The notes beneath the pieces were generated by a model. It was not told where the DNA came from. It ran no database searches and saw nothing but the letters and a program-made list of their open reading frames with translations. A stretch of DNA of 13,086 nucleotides from Bacillota bacterium (GTDB lineage: Bacteria > Bacillota > Sulfobacillia > RBS10-35 > JAJYVN01): contig JAJYVN010000052.1 of the NCBI GenBank assembly GCA_021791995.1, forward strand, positions 1-13,086. The letters run 5' to 3'. Position numbers and translations under genes: made by a program. Of this stretch, positions 7,457 through 13,086 are shown one piece after another (position 1 is the first letter of the stretch; the number at the start of each line of letters is the position of its first letter).

Positions 7457-7723
7457 TCAGTCGGCCGTCGGCGGCGTGCCGTGTCCTGGCACGGCCGCCG
7501 CGGCGCAACGGCGGCATACTTTCTTGCCCTTGAAGGGGATCGTATCCTCAATGGCGCCGCAGAAAACACATCCCGGTTCGTAGCGCTGGACGATGATGCT
7601 CTTTTGGTCCACAAAGAACTGCATGGGATCCCCCACGGATACATCCAGCACCCGGCGAAGCTCGACAGGGACAATGATCCTCCCGAGGTCGTCCACCTTC
7701 CGCACAATTCCGGTTCTGATCAA
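7457..7723 (-). CDS. AbrB/SpoVT-family transcriptional regulator with a C-terminal Cys4 knuckle
   Basis: An 88-residue DNA-binding regulator. Residues 1-47 (TGIVRKVDDLGRIIVPVELRR and on) match the swapped-hairpin DNA-binding domain of Bacillus AbrB closely. In place of the AbrB multimerisation domain is a short tail with Cys52-x2-Cys55 and Cys70-x2-Cys73, a probable zinc knuckle, then a low-complexity Ala/Pro/Gly end. Related short AbrB-like proteins with CxxC pairs are known in Bacillota; their targets are mostly unassigned, so I give no symbol. TTG 7723 is chosen because AGGAGG lies eight bases upstream (7732-7737 on the other strand) and the protein starts exactly at the family N-terminus. 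The gene converges on gcvPB. An inverted repeat upstream may serve autoregulation. Confidence 0.92.
   Translation of the reverse strand: MIRTGIVRKVDDLGRIIVPVELRRVLDVSVGDPMQFFVDQKSIIVQRYEPGCVFCGAIEDTIPFKGKKVCRRCAAAAVPGHGTPPTAD
7471..7501 (+). terminator. GC-rich stem-loop within the abrB 3' end, possible terminator of the gcv string
   Basis: Positions 7471-7476 and 7478-7483 pair with 7490-7495 and 7496-7501, giving 12 G-C-rich pairs with one bulged base (7477) and a six-base loop (TCCTGG). The hairpin begins 25 bases after the gcvPB stop, where a terminator would be expected, but it lacks a following U-run. It lies in the low-complexity C-terminal codons of the convergent abrB gene. The stem is seen; the terminator role is inferred. 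Confidence 0.35.
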
Positions 7724-7746
7724 CGACCGGCCCTCCTATCAAGCAT

Positions 7747-7790
7747 TCTTGGCGATACTGTACCGCAGGATTCGACATGAATCGCCAAGA
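7747..7790. promoter_or_regulatory. 10-bp inverted repeat in the abrB upstream region
   Basis: TCTTGGCGAT (7747-7756) and ATCGCCAAGA (7781-7790) are perfect inverted copies separated by 24 bp, a centre-to-centre distance of 34 bp or roughly three helical turns. The proximal arm is 24 bp upstream of the abrB start codon. The layout suits an operator bound by a dimeric or tetrameric regulator, possibly the AbrB-like protein itself; an RNA hairpin with a large loop is the other reading. The repeat is seen directly; the operator role is inferred. Confidence 0.45.
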
Positions 7791-7795
7791 TTCCT
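7770..7795 (-). promoter_or_regulatory. Possible SigH-like promoter for abrB
   Basis: Reading the - strand, AGGAAT (7795-7790) and GAAT (7773-7770) match the cores of the Bacillus SigH consensus (AGGAww and GAAT). The gap between the full -35 and -10 boxes is 12 bases, the usual distance. The first base of the -35 box and the bases after GAAT do not match. It would start transcription about 40 bases before the abrB start. No convincing SigA promoter was found here. Short degenerate motif, so low confidence. Confidence 0.25.
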
Positions 7796-7819
7796 TGGGT
7801 CTTCTGTTCTATGAGTGCA

Positions 7820-7851
7820 CAGGGCGTGTGCCTTGGTTGGCACACGCCCTG
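7820..7851 (-). terminator. Perfect 13-bp stem-loop after the PBP gene
   Basis: Positions 7820-7832 and 7839-7851 are perfectly complementary with a six-base loop. The stem starts 25 bases downstream of the PBP stop codon on the - strand, the expected place for its terminator. There is no U-tract on either side, so if it terminates it does so atypically; it may otherwise protect the mRNA 3' end. Confidence 0.55.
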
Positions 7852-7876
7852 CTGACAATCGATCTCTGGTGGATGA

Positions 7877-10732
7877 TTAGCCGAAGATGCTCTTGAGAAT
7901 TCCGCTGCTGCTACTGTTGCTCGATGCACTCGACGGTTCCTGCTGAACGGTGACCTGGAGGGTGAGGCTCGAGTCGCTTGGGTCCTGTAACATGAACAGG
8001 CCCGTCTGGTCCGCCGCGAAGGTCAGCGTGCTTGGCACGCCGCTACTCGGTACCGTCGTGGTGGCACCATAGCCCGAGAGGCCAAGGGTGTAGGAACTGC
8101 CGTCGGCGGAGCGGATGTTAAGGGTTGCCTTGCTCCCAAACGGTACGCAGACGGACGTTGGGTTGAACGTCGTGCTGGAGTCGATCGTCACTGCCCACGT
8201 GGCTTGGCACGAGAGGGCGTTTAAGGGCGCGGAACCACTCCCCGAGGAGGCGACGACGCTCGAGGCAACGCTGGTTGCGCTACTCGTCGTTGTCTCGGAC
8301 GTGGAGCTCGGCGGCGGCGTCTGGCCGCAGTAGGCGGTGGGTGGTGCCAGGGACATGTCAATTGGGATGAATTGGCTAGCCGGGGACTTGCCGGTATCCT
8401 GTGCCATTGTGTCCGCGAAGCTCAAGCCTACGGGGGGCCGGTTGAGGAAGACCTCCGTTTCAGGCGGATACGGACACCCGACCCCCCAGAGAAGGTTCGT
8501 GTTGTTCGAATCGACCTCGACTTGCTCCCAGAGCGGATTGATTTTGGTCGGCTGCGTGCCGTCCACGAACCAGCTTTCGCGAATGTATTGGGCAGGGGTC
8601 AGCGGGCCGGGCATCGTGACCGTCCAGGCTGGCGACTTGATGTCGATCGGGGCTTGCATCACACCGGGAGGCTCGCTGAAGTTGACAACGGGCTGTCCCG
8701 CGAGCGCGTCCTCCATGACCCACTTCCAGATCGGGCCCGCGTAAATGTCTCCCTCACCCACGCGGTTGTCGGCCCCCATCACGGTTTTTGGCTGTTCGTA
8801 CCCTACCCACACAGCTTCGCTGTACAGGGGGGTATAGCCCACATACCAGAGGCCGTCCCCATTGTTGGTCGTCCCGGTCTTCGCTGCCGCCTCCCAACCG
8901 GGAACGTTGTCATGCACCTGGGCGTCGTAACCGGTGCCCCAATTGCTATTTAGGGCACCGGTGTTAACGTCCCAGCCGTAGCCATACGGCTCCGGTGAAT
9001 CCACGGTTTCGAGCATCTGTGTCATGACGTAGGTCACCTGCGGGCTGACCACGTCAGGGGTCAACTGCGGGGGGTTATTGATGATTGCCTCGCCGTCGGG
9101 TGCCACAACCTGCTCGATGAAGCGCGGTGTCACGCGGGTCCCGCCGTTGTCAATGGCCGCGTACGCGGTCGCCATGTCGAGGGTGCTGCAGCAGTCCACG
9201 CCGTCGGTCCCGCCAAGCGCCAGGGATAGATGATCGTCCGCTTTCGTCAGCGGGAGCCCCATCTTGATCGCGTTTTCATACCCATTTTGGACACCCACCT
9301 TCTCGAGCACCTTCACGGCCATTACGTTCACAGAGCGACGCAGACCCTCCGTAAACGTTGTCAAACCGTAGTAGAGGTTGTTGTAGTTGGTGGGGACGTA
9401 CAGTGGCTGGCCTGATCCCATGTCATACGCCTGGGCAACATCGTCCACGGTAGTGCCAGCTGTGTATCCGTCGTTGAGGGCGGGAATGTAGTCGACGAGC
9501 GGCTTCATCGAGCTTCCGGTCTGGAACTCGCCCTGCACGGCCAGGTCCAGTTGCATCTCGGCGGTGTGCTGTCGGCCGCCAATGATGGCGACCACGTTGC
9601 CGTTGACCGGATTGATCATCGAGAGAGCCACCTGCAACTGGTCGGCGGCTGGAACCGACAGGGACCAGATACCAGGCAATTGGCACGGGTGTCCTGGGTT
9701 GCAGGCGGCGGTCGAACTCATGGTTGTGAGGCTATTCACAACGTTTTGGGCCGCGTTCTGGATCGTCGGGTCCATCGCTGTGTAGATCTTGAGCCCGCCA
9801 TCCAGAACCTGTTCGCTCGAGAGGTGATACGTCGTTTCCAACTGGCTGATGACCTCATCCACGTACCAGGGATCCGGATAGTTGGTGGTTGTGGTTGTTG
9901 TCGCGGTTTCTGTGGACTGGTGTGTTACCGTGATAGGGCTGGCCTCGGCTGCCGTGGCCTGTGCCTGGGTGATGTACCCCAGCTTGGCCATCACGGCTAG
10001 TACGGTATTGCGCCGGGCTACTGCGGCCTGTGGGTGATTGAAGGGATTGTAGCCATTGGGATCCTGCGGCATGCCCGCTAAAAGCGCCGCCTCTGGCAGG
10101 GTGACGTTTTGAATTGAGGTGCCGAAATAGGTTTCCGCTGCCGCGCCGACACCGTAGCTCCCTGCACCGAGGTAGATAATGTTGAGGTACATGTCCAGTA
10201 TTTGGCCCTTGGTGTACGTTCGGGACAGTTCGAGTCCCAGCCACGCCTCTTGGACCTTGCGGACCAAGGTCCTCTGCTGTGTGAGGTAGAGGTTGCGCGC
10301 GAGCTGCTGGGTGATCGTGCTCGCACCCTGCAGGGGATGGCCTTCGGCGTCGTTGAGCGCCGCGCGTGCGATGCTGCGCAGGTCGATACCGTTATTGTTA
10401 TAAAAGTTGCGGTCCTCGATGGCGACGAAGGCATGCTGCACCATTGTTGGAACCTGGTTCAGTTGTACCGTCTGACGATTCACCGTGGATCCGGGTACAT
10501 CCGTGATCTTAACCCATGCTCCGTTCTCTTGTGCGTAGATCGCGGACGGTTGTTGCTCGGAGGCGGCCATGGGATTTCCCAGAGCGGGCATGGTCTTAAA
10601 GGCATCTTTGAAGATCATGCCGACCTTCACCGCTCCGAAGACGAAGACGGCGACAAACACGAGCAGGACGAGGCGGCCCCAACGGATGCGCCGTTTGTGT
10701 TCCGTACGATTCGATCGGTTACCATCCGGCAT
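7877..10732 (-). CDS. Class A penicillin-binding protein (bifunctional transglycosylase/transpeptidase) with an extra C-terminal domain
   Basis: Polymerises and cross-links peptidoglycan outside the membrane. The 951 residues comprise a basic cytoplasmic tail (1-20), one membrane anchor (about 21-40), and a GT51 transglycosylase with catalytic EDRNFY (Glu106), QGASTITQQLARN (135-147) and the YTKGQILDMYLN block to about 250. A Thr-rich linker (about 272-283) leads to the transpeptidase with SxxK at Ser407-Lys410, SVN at 467-469 and KTGT at 618-621. The usual PBP tail segment (RESWFVDGTQPT, about 718-729) follows, then a Pro/Ser/Thr linker (about 806-833) and an extra beta-rich domain (about 841-930) ending in a Ser-rich tail. 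Catalytic motifs are intact. The extra domain resembles a cupredoxin fold. ATG 10732 is the first start in the frame; AAGGGGG lies 12 bases upstream. Orthology within the PBP1 group is not settled, so no symbol is given. Confidence 0.95.
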   Translation of the reverse strand: MPDGNRSNRTEHKRRIRWGRLVLLVFVAVFVFGAVKVGMIFKDAFKTMPALGNPMAASEQQPSAIYAQENGAWVKITDVPGSTVNRQTVQLNQVPTMVQHAFVAIEDRNFYNNNGIDLRSIARAALNDAEGHPLQGASTITQQLARNLYLTQQRTLVRKVQEAWLGLELSRTYTKGQILDMYLNIIYLGAGSYGVGAAAETYFGTSIQNVTLPEAALLAGMPQDPNGYNPFNHPQAAVARRNTVLAVMAKLGYITQAQATAAEASPITVTHQSTETATTTTTTNYPDPWYVDEVISQLETTYHLSSEQVLDGGLKIYTAMDPTIQNAAQNVVNSLTTMSSTAACNPGHPCQLPGIWSLSVPAADQLQVALSMINPVNGNVVAIIGGRQHTAEMQLDLAVQGEFQTGSSMKPLVDYIPALNDGYTAGTTVDDVAQAYDMGSGQPLYVPTNYNNLYYGLTTFTEGLRRSVNVMAVKVLEKVGVQNGYENAIKMGLPLTKADDHLSLALGGTDGVDCCSTLDMATAYAAIDNGGTRVTPRFIEQVVAPDGEAIINNPPQLTPDVVSPQVTYVMTQMLETVDSPEPYGYGWDVNTGALNSNWGTGYDAQVHDNVPGWEAAAKTGTTNNGDGLWYVGYTPLYSEAVWVGYEQPKTVMGADNRVGEGDIYAGPIWKWVMEDALAGQPVVNFSEPPGVMQAPIDIKSPAWTVTMPGPLTPAQYIRESWFVDGTQPTKINPLWEQVEVDSNNTNLLWGVGCPYPPETEVFLNRPPVGLSFADTMAQDTGKSPASQFIPIDMSLAPPTAYCGQTPPPSSTSETTTSSATSVASSVVASSGSGSAPLNALSCQATWAVTIDSSTTFNPTSVCVPFGSKATLNIRSADGSSYTLGLSGYGATTTVPSSGVPSTLTFAADQTGLFMLQDPSDSSLTLQVTVQQEPSSASSNSSSSGILKSIFG
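8087..8212 (-). other. Segment of the PBP gene encoding the first half of the cupredoxin-like domain
   Basis: Encodes roughly residues 841-882. The pattern TFNPTSVCVPFGSKATLNIRS is like the opening strands of cupredoxins (Phe-x-Pro, then a VP-x-G turn and alternating hydrophobics). Where cupredoxins carry a copper-binding His, this domain has Tyr (SSYTLGL). Cys842 and Cys862 could form a disulfide. Fold assignment is from pattern only and should be treated as tentative. Confidence 0.4.
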
Positions 10733-10797
10733 CCTCTGTCGCTTCCCCCTTCGCGCTGATCATGCGCGCGAATACTCCGCGCCAGTCCATCGGCACC

Positions 10798-10826
10798 ACC
10801 ATAGCGTTACCGCATGCTGTCGGCAA
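10798..10826 (-). promoter_or_regulatory. Candidate SigA-type promoter for the PBP gene
   Basis: On the - strand, TTGCCG (10826-10821) and TATGGT (10803-10798) are separated by exactly 17 bases, each matching the -35 and -10 consensus at four of six positions. Transcription would begin about 60 bases before the PBP start codon. The spacing is ideal but the boxes are imperfect, and no experiment supports it. Confidence 0.35.
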
Positions 10827-10852
10827 CTCGCGGCGCCCCTTGGGGGGTGTCA

Positions 10853-10906
10853 GATCGTGGCGGCCGGGAGAACCGTATACACTCGCGGGGGGTTCCCCCC
10901 ATGATC
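10853..10906 (+). repeat. Nested inverted repeats in the PBP/tyrS intergenic region
   Basis: GGGGGG (10887-10892) and CCCCCC (10895-10900) face each other across two bases. An outer 8-bp pairing, 10853-10860 with 10899-10906 (one G-U), would compete with the C-run. If transcribed, the two pairings are mutually exclusive. They lie upstream of the likeliest tyrS promoter, so they may instead be a DNA-level site or chance GC-rich structure. Confidence 0.3.
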
Positions 10907-10947
10907 GGTACGTGCGACCACCCGCATCACGGTTGGCTCGCCGTCGA

Positions 10948-10956
10948 TGGTACACT
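10948..10956 (+). promoter_or_regulatory. Candidate extended -10 promoter element for tyrS
   Basis: TGG followed by TACACT fits an extended -10 element (TGn plus four of six -10 positions). No good -35 box is present 17-18 bases upstream, which extended -10 promoters tolerate. It would give a leader of about 45 bases. Weak evidence. Confidence 0.25.
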
Positions 10957-11008
10957 GTGTGCCGGGTCCGTTCCATCGCATGGGGCTCCGGCGAAAGGGG
11001 ATTGACAC

Positions 11009-12235
11009 ATGCCCGTCGCTTCCGCACACCATGGCACCGACGCGCTGGACCGGTTGTGCCGCGGCACCGAACGTGTCGTGGACCGTGAGGAACTTCGCGT
11101 CAAGCTCGCGCAAGCAGCACGAGCGGGGGTGCCCCTTCGCGTCAAGCTGGGGATCGACCCAACGGCGCCCGATCTGCACTTGGGGCATGCGGTCGTCCTC
11201 CGGAAGTTGCGCGACTTTCAGGACCTCGGCCACCGCGTGACGCTTGTGATCGGCGACTTCACTGGCCGCATCGGGGATCCCACTGGGAAATCAGAGGCGC
11301 GTCGGCAGCTGAGCGCATCCGAGGTTACGCGGAACGCGGAAACCTATGTGCGGCAGATGCACAAGATTCTGGACGCCAGCCGCACAGAGGTGGAATTCAA
11401 CTCCCGCTGGCTTGCTCCCATGCCATTCGCCGATGTGCTTGAACTGGCCAGTAAGGTGACGGTAGCCCGGCTTCTGGAGCGGGATGACTTTCATTCCCGG
11501 TACCAGCAGGGGCGACCGATCCACTTGCACGAGTTCTTCTATGCCTTGATGCAGGGCTATGACTCCGTGGCGCTACGCGCGGATGTGGAGTTGGGTGGTT
11601 CGGATCAAACGTTCAACCTCATGATGGCGCGGGAGATCCAACGCGACTACGGACAGTCACCGGAGGTGGCGGTGATTACGCCACTGTTGGTGGGGTTGGA
11701 TGGTCAGCAGAAGATGAGTAAGTCTGTGGGGAATACGATCGGAATCGACGAGCCCCCGAGCGCGATGTTTGGCAAGGTGATGTCGCTGCCTGATTCCCTC
11801 ATCCAGACCTATTTTGTCACCTGCACGCGCACGCCAATCGCAGAGGTCCAAGAACTCGTACAGGGGATGGCGGACGGTTCCCTGAATCCACGCGATGCGA
11901 AACTGCGTCTGGGCGAAGAGATTGTGACCCTCTACCATGATCGGCCGACCGCCCGACAGGCGCGCGAAGACTTCCGTGCTGTGTTCTCTGCGGGTGGTGT
12001 TCCGGAAGATATCCCCGAGCACCACTGGAGTGATGGGGCGGCCACGGTAGTGGATCTTGTGATGGCGCTTTCTCTGGCACCGTCGCGATCGGAGGCACGA
12101 CGACTCGTCCGGCAGGGGGCGGTGGAAATCGACGGGCAACGCCTGACCGACCCGAACGCTACCGTTGCGTTTTCCGATGGAAGCGTGCTGCGGGTGGGCA
12201 AGCGCGGATTCTGTCGTTTGCGCCGCGATCTGTAG
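11009..12235 (+). CDS. tyrS: Tyrosyl-tRNA synthetase, TyrZ type
   Basis: Charges tRNA-Tyr with tyrosine using ATP in the cytoplasm. It has 408 residues, usual for this class Ic enzyme. Visible: the ATP-binding KLGIDPTAPDLHLGH with the HLGH version of the HIGH motif (about 46-60), GDFTGRIGDPTGKS, the substrate-site stretch ELGGSDQTFNLM, the KMSKS loop, and a C-terminal S4 RNA-binding domain (from about 345: SRSEARRLVRQGAVEIDG, ending in a VLRVGKRGF strand). The long DPTAPDLHLGH motif points to the TyrZ rather than the TyrS subgroup of Bacillota. ATG 11009 has AAAGGGG at 10994-11000. It is divergent from the PBP gene. No T-box leader is recognisable, although many Bacillota synthetase genes have one. 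Confidence 0.96.
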   Translation: MPVASAHHGTDALDRLCRGTERVVDREELRVKLAQAARAGVPLRVKLGIDPTAPDLHLGHAVVLRKLRDFQDLGHRVTLVIGDFTGRIGDPTGKSEARRQLSASEVTRNAETYVRQMHKILDASRTEVEFNSRWLAPMPFADVLELASKVTVARLLERDDFHSRYQQGRPIHLHEFFYALMQGYDSVALRADVELGGSDQTFNLMMAREIQRDYGQSPEVAVITPLLVGLDGQQKMSKSVGNTIGIDEPPSAMFGKVMSLPDSLIQTYFVTCTRTPIAEVQELVQGMADGSLNPRDAKLRLGEEIVTLYHDRPTARQAREDFRAVFSAGGVPEDIPEHHWSDGAATVVDLVMALSLAPSRSEARRLVRQGAVEIDGQRLTDPNATVAFSDGSVLRVGKRGFCRLRRDL

Positions 12236-12268
12236 GTCCTCTTCCGACCTGAAGCGATGAAGCGCTTC
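12234..12268. terminator. Two small hairpins just after tyrS, weak terminator candidate
   Basis: AGGTC (12234-12238) pairs with GACCT (12246-12250), and GAAGCG (12251-12256) pairs with CGCTTC (12263-12268). They sit directly after the tyrS stop where a terminator is expected and could act on either strand, but the stems are short and no U-run follows. Confidence 0.25.
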
Positions 12269-12280
12269 CTGGGCTTGCTG

Positions 12281-12388
12281 TTAGCCGAGGAGGACGACCA
12301 ACAGACCAGCGCTCACCGCTACTGCAGCATGGAGTGCATGGACGTGACCCAACCGTGCCTTGATCAGCACACGTTTCGCTCGGTTCAT
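12281..12388 (-). CDS. Possible small membrane protein ORF (35 residues)
   Basis: From ATG 12388 a short frame begins MNRAKRVLIKARLGH and ends in a hydrophobic stretch (about residues 18-35, AVAVSAGLLVVLLG at the end). The basic head plus hydrophobic tail would suit a tiny membrane-anchored protein. No good ribosome binding site precedes the start, the frame is open upstream through the neighbouring gene by chance, and no family is recognised. It lies 110 bp downstream of the unknown gene at 12498-12947 on the same strand. Apart from this ORF and the hairpins by tyrS, I see nothing in 12236-12497. Confidence 0.15.
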   Translation of the reverse strand: MNRAKRVLIKARLGHVHALHAAVAVSAGLLVVLLG

Positions 12389-12497
12389 CGACCAGTGCGG
12401 AAGTGTCCCAATGCTTGGCAACGCGCAGCTGGACACGCCCAAGTTATGAAACGGGGTTTGGCTCTCCATGGAAAAGATGAGACCGACTCGAGGATAG

Positions 12498-12947
12498 CTA
12501 GTGCGTCGACGCCACCGTGAAGAGCAGGTTGGCCGGTTGCAGCGCCCATGGTCGATTGCTGAGCACATAGCCTGGCCACTCGACCGCGACGCGGTAAGTG
12601 CCAGCTGCTGGTGGGACGAAGCGGTAGTGGAATGCGCTTTGGAAAACCAGGGAATATACGGCCGATGCGTTTTCCTCCGGAATACTGGGGCATACGGCCT
12701 CAAGCGGTGTTGCGACCAACGCGCCGGTTGGTCCCATGATGTGCACCTGGGGCATGCCTTGACCCAGCGCTGCATCCTCGAACGTGCACGGGCGTCCGAC
12801 TGTGGACGGTCCCGAATGGTCGACACTACCATTGGCCTGAAGCAACGTCACCGTCAGAACATCCGCCTCGCCGACTGCGGGGGGAGAGGTGAGCGAGGCC
12901 TGTAGCGCATAGGGGCGATCGTCAAAAAGGGAAAGGAGCCAGTTCAT
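12498..12947 (-). CDS. Unrecognised 149-residue protein, predicted beta-rich
   Basis: I do not recognise this protein. From ATG 12947 it begins MNWLLSLFDDRPYALQ, then runs as alternating hydrophobic strands with Gly/Pro turns: PPAVGEADVLTVTLLQANG (22-40), GMPQVHIMGPTGALV (64-78), YRFVPPAAGTYRVAVEWPGYV (108-128, ending in LLFTVA). The layout recalls small Ig-like domains such as FixH/YtkA, but without a clear membrane segment or signal peptide. Cys54 and Cys86 could form a disulfide. ATG 12947 is preferred over GTG 13013 (171 residues) because it overlaps the upstream gene's stop (ATGA) and has AAAGGGCAGGG about ten bases before it, whereas the GTG has no spaced site. The frame is well formed and the GC-rich codons match the neighbours. 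Confidence 0.7.
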   Translation of the reverse strand: MNWLLSLFDDRPYALQASLTSPPAVGEADVLTVTLLQANGSVDHSGPSTVGRPCTFEDAALGQGMPQVHIMGPTGALVATPLEAVCPSIPEENASAVYSLVFQSAFHYRFVPPAAGTYRVAVEWPGYVLSNRPWALQPANLLFTVASTH

Positions 12948-13086
12948 CGCTGGATAGCCCTGCCCTTTGCCCACAAACCGGACGCAGCCAACTCGATAGG
13001 CGGATTTGGGCACCTCCGCAATGCGAACCGGGTGTTGCGGCTCTCATAAAGACGGTTGAAAGTCGGGTCCAGGCGTGGCACGGTGT
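12944..13086 (-). CDS. 3' end of an unidentified gene running in from the right edge (partial)
   Basis: On the - strand a frame open from the window edge encodes 46 residues, beginning TVPRLDPTFNRLYESRNTRF and ending SGLWAKGRAIQR, then TGA at 12946-12944. No start codon is needed inside the window because the gene continues outside it. Support comes from the ATGA overlap with the following gene, a typical operon junction, and from GC-rich codon third positions. No family is recognisable in so short a tail. Confidence 0.55.
   Translation of the reverse strand, partial: TVPRLDPTFNRLYESRNTRFALRRCPNPPIELAASGLWAKGRAIQR

Noticed and set aside
8372..8953. + strand open frame (193 codons) inside the PBP gene
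   Set aside because: Opposite the transpeptidase end of a complete PBP frame; the composition is Arg/His/Pro-rich and no motif is visible.
9880..9910. GTT/GTC/GTG-rich stretch that looks like a simple repeat
   Set aside because: It is the codon run for a Thr-rich linker of the PBP between its two catalytic domains, not an independent repeat element.
10850..11233. - strand open frames spanning the tyrS upstream region into tyrS
   Set aside because: They overlap the tyrS N-terminal coding region and the promoter zone, show no ribosome binding site or family motif, and are expected by chance at this GC content.
12281..12832. - strand 183-codon frame covering the unknown gene and the region after it
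   Set aside because: Most of it is out of frame over the better-supported 12498-12947 gene and reads as Arg/Ser/Pro-rich noise; only its last 35 codons could be a small ORF.
1..13086. CRISPR arrays, insertion sequences, tRNA or rRNA genes
   Set aside because: No regularly spaced direct repeats, transposase motifs, terminal repeats with target duplications, or tRNA/rRNA-like sequences were seen.

Overview
The window is a GC-rich (by eye about 60 percent G+C) stretch of a bacterial chromosome with ordinary housekeeping genes. A split glycine decarboxylase (gcvPA/gcvPB), an AbrB-type regulator with a Bacillus-like DNA-binding half, strong purine-rich ribosome binding sites and frequent GTG/TTG starts all point to a high-GC Bacillota. 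The extracytoplasmic part of the penicillin-binding protein is rich in Ser, Thr, Asn and Gln and poor in charged residues. That would suit an acidophile of the Sulfobacillus/Alicyclobacillus type, but this is an inference and the sequence does not fix the genus.

Region 1 (1-7445, + strand) is one tightly packed gene string: aroC-aroK-aroB, followed after 23 bp by gcvT-gcvH-gcvPA-gcvPB. The aro genes supply three shikimate-pathway steps: 3-dehydroquinate synthase, shikimate kinase and chorismate synthase. The gcv genes encode the T, H and both P subunits of the glycine cleavage system; only the L protein (dihydrolipoamide dehydrogenase) is absent. Neighbouring genes overlap or lie within about 40 bp of each other, so co-transcription is likely. 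No promoter, glycine riboswitch or terminator lies between the aro and gcv parts. A 14-bp stem-loop precedes aroC.

Region 2 (7446-10732, - strand) holds a short AbrB/SpoVT-type regulator with a Cys4 tail and a 951-residue class A penicillin-binding protein. The PBP carries an extra C-terminal domain that resembles a cupredoxin fold without copper ligands. The gcv string and abrB converge with an 11-bp gap. The abrB upstream region has a 10-bp inverted repeat around a possible SigH-like promoter. A perfect 13-bp stem-loop follows the PBP gene.

Region 3 (10733-12235) is a 276-bp divergent promoter region and tyrS (TyrZ-type tyrosyl-tRNA synthetase, + strand) with no recognisable T-box leader. 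Region 4 (12236-13086) is read mainly on the - strand: the 3' end of an unidentified gene entering from the window edge, overlapping by ATGA with an unrecognised 149-residue predicted beta-rich protein, then a very doubtful 35-codon membrane ORF that converges on tyrS.

No mobile element, CRISPR array, tRNA or rRNA was seen. The points most worth following are the PBP C-terminal domain, the abrB control region, the complete aro/gcv fusion string with gcvH inside it, and the coupled unknown gene pair at the right edge.
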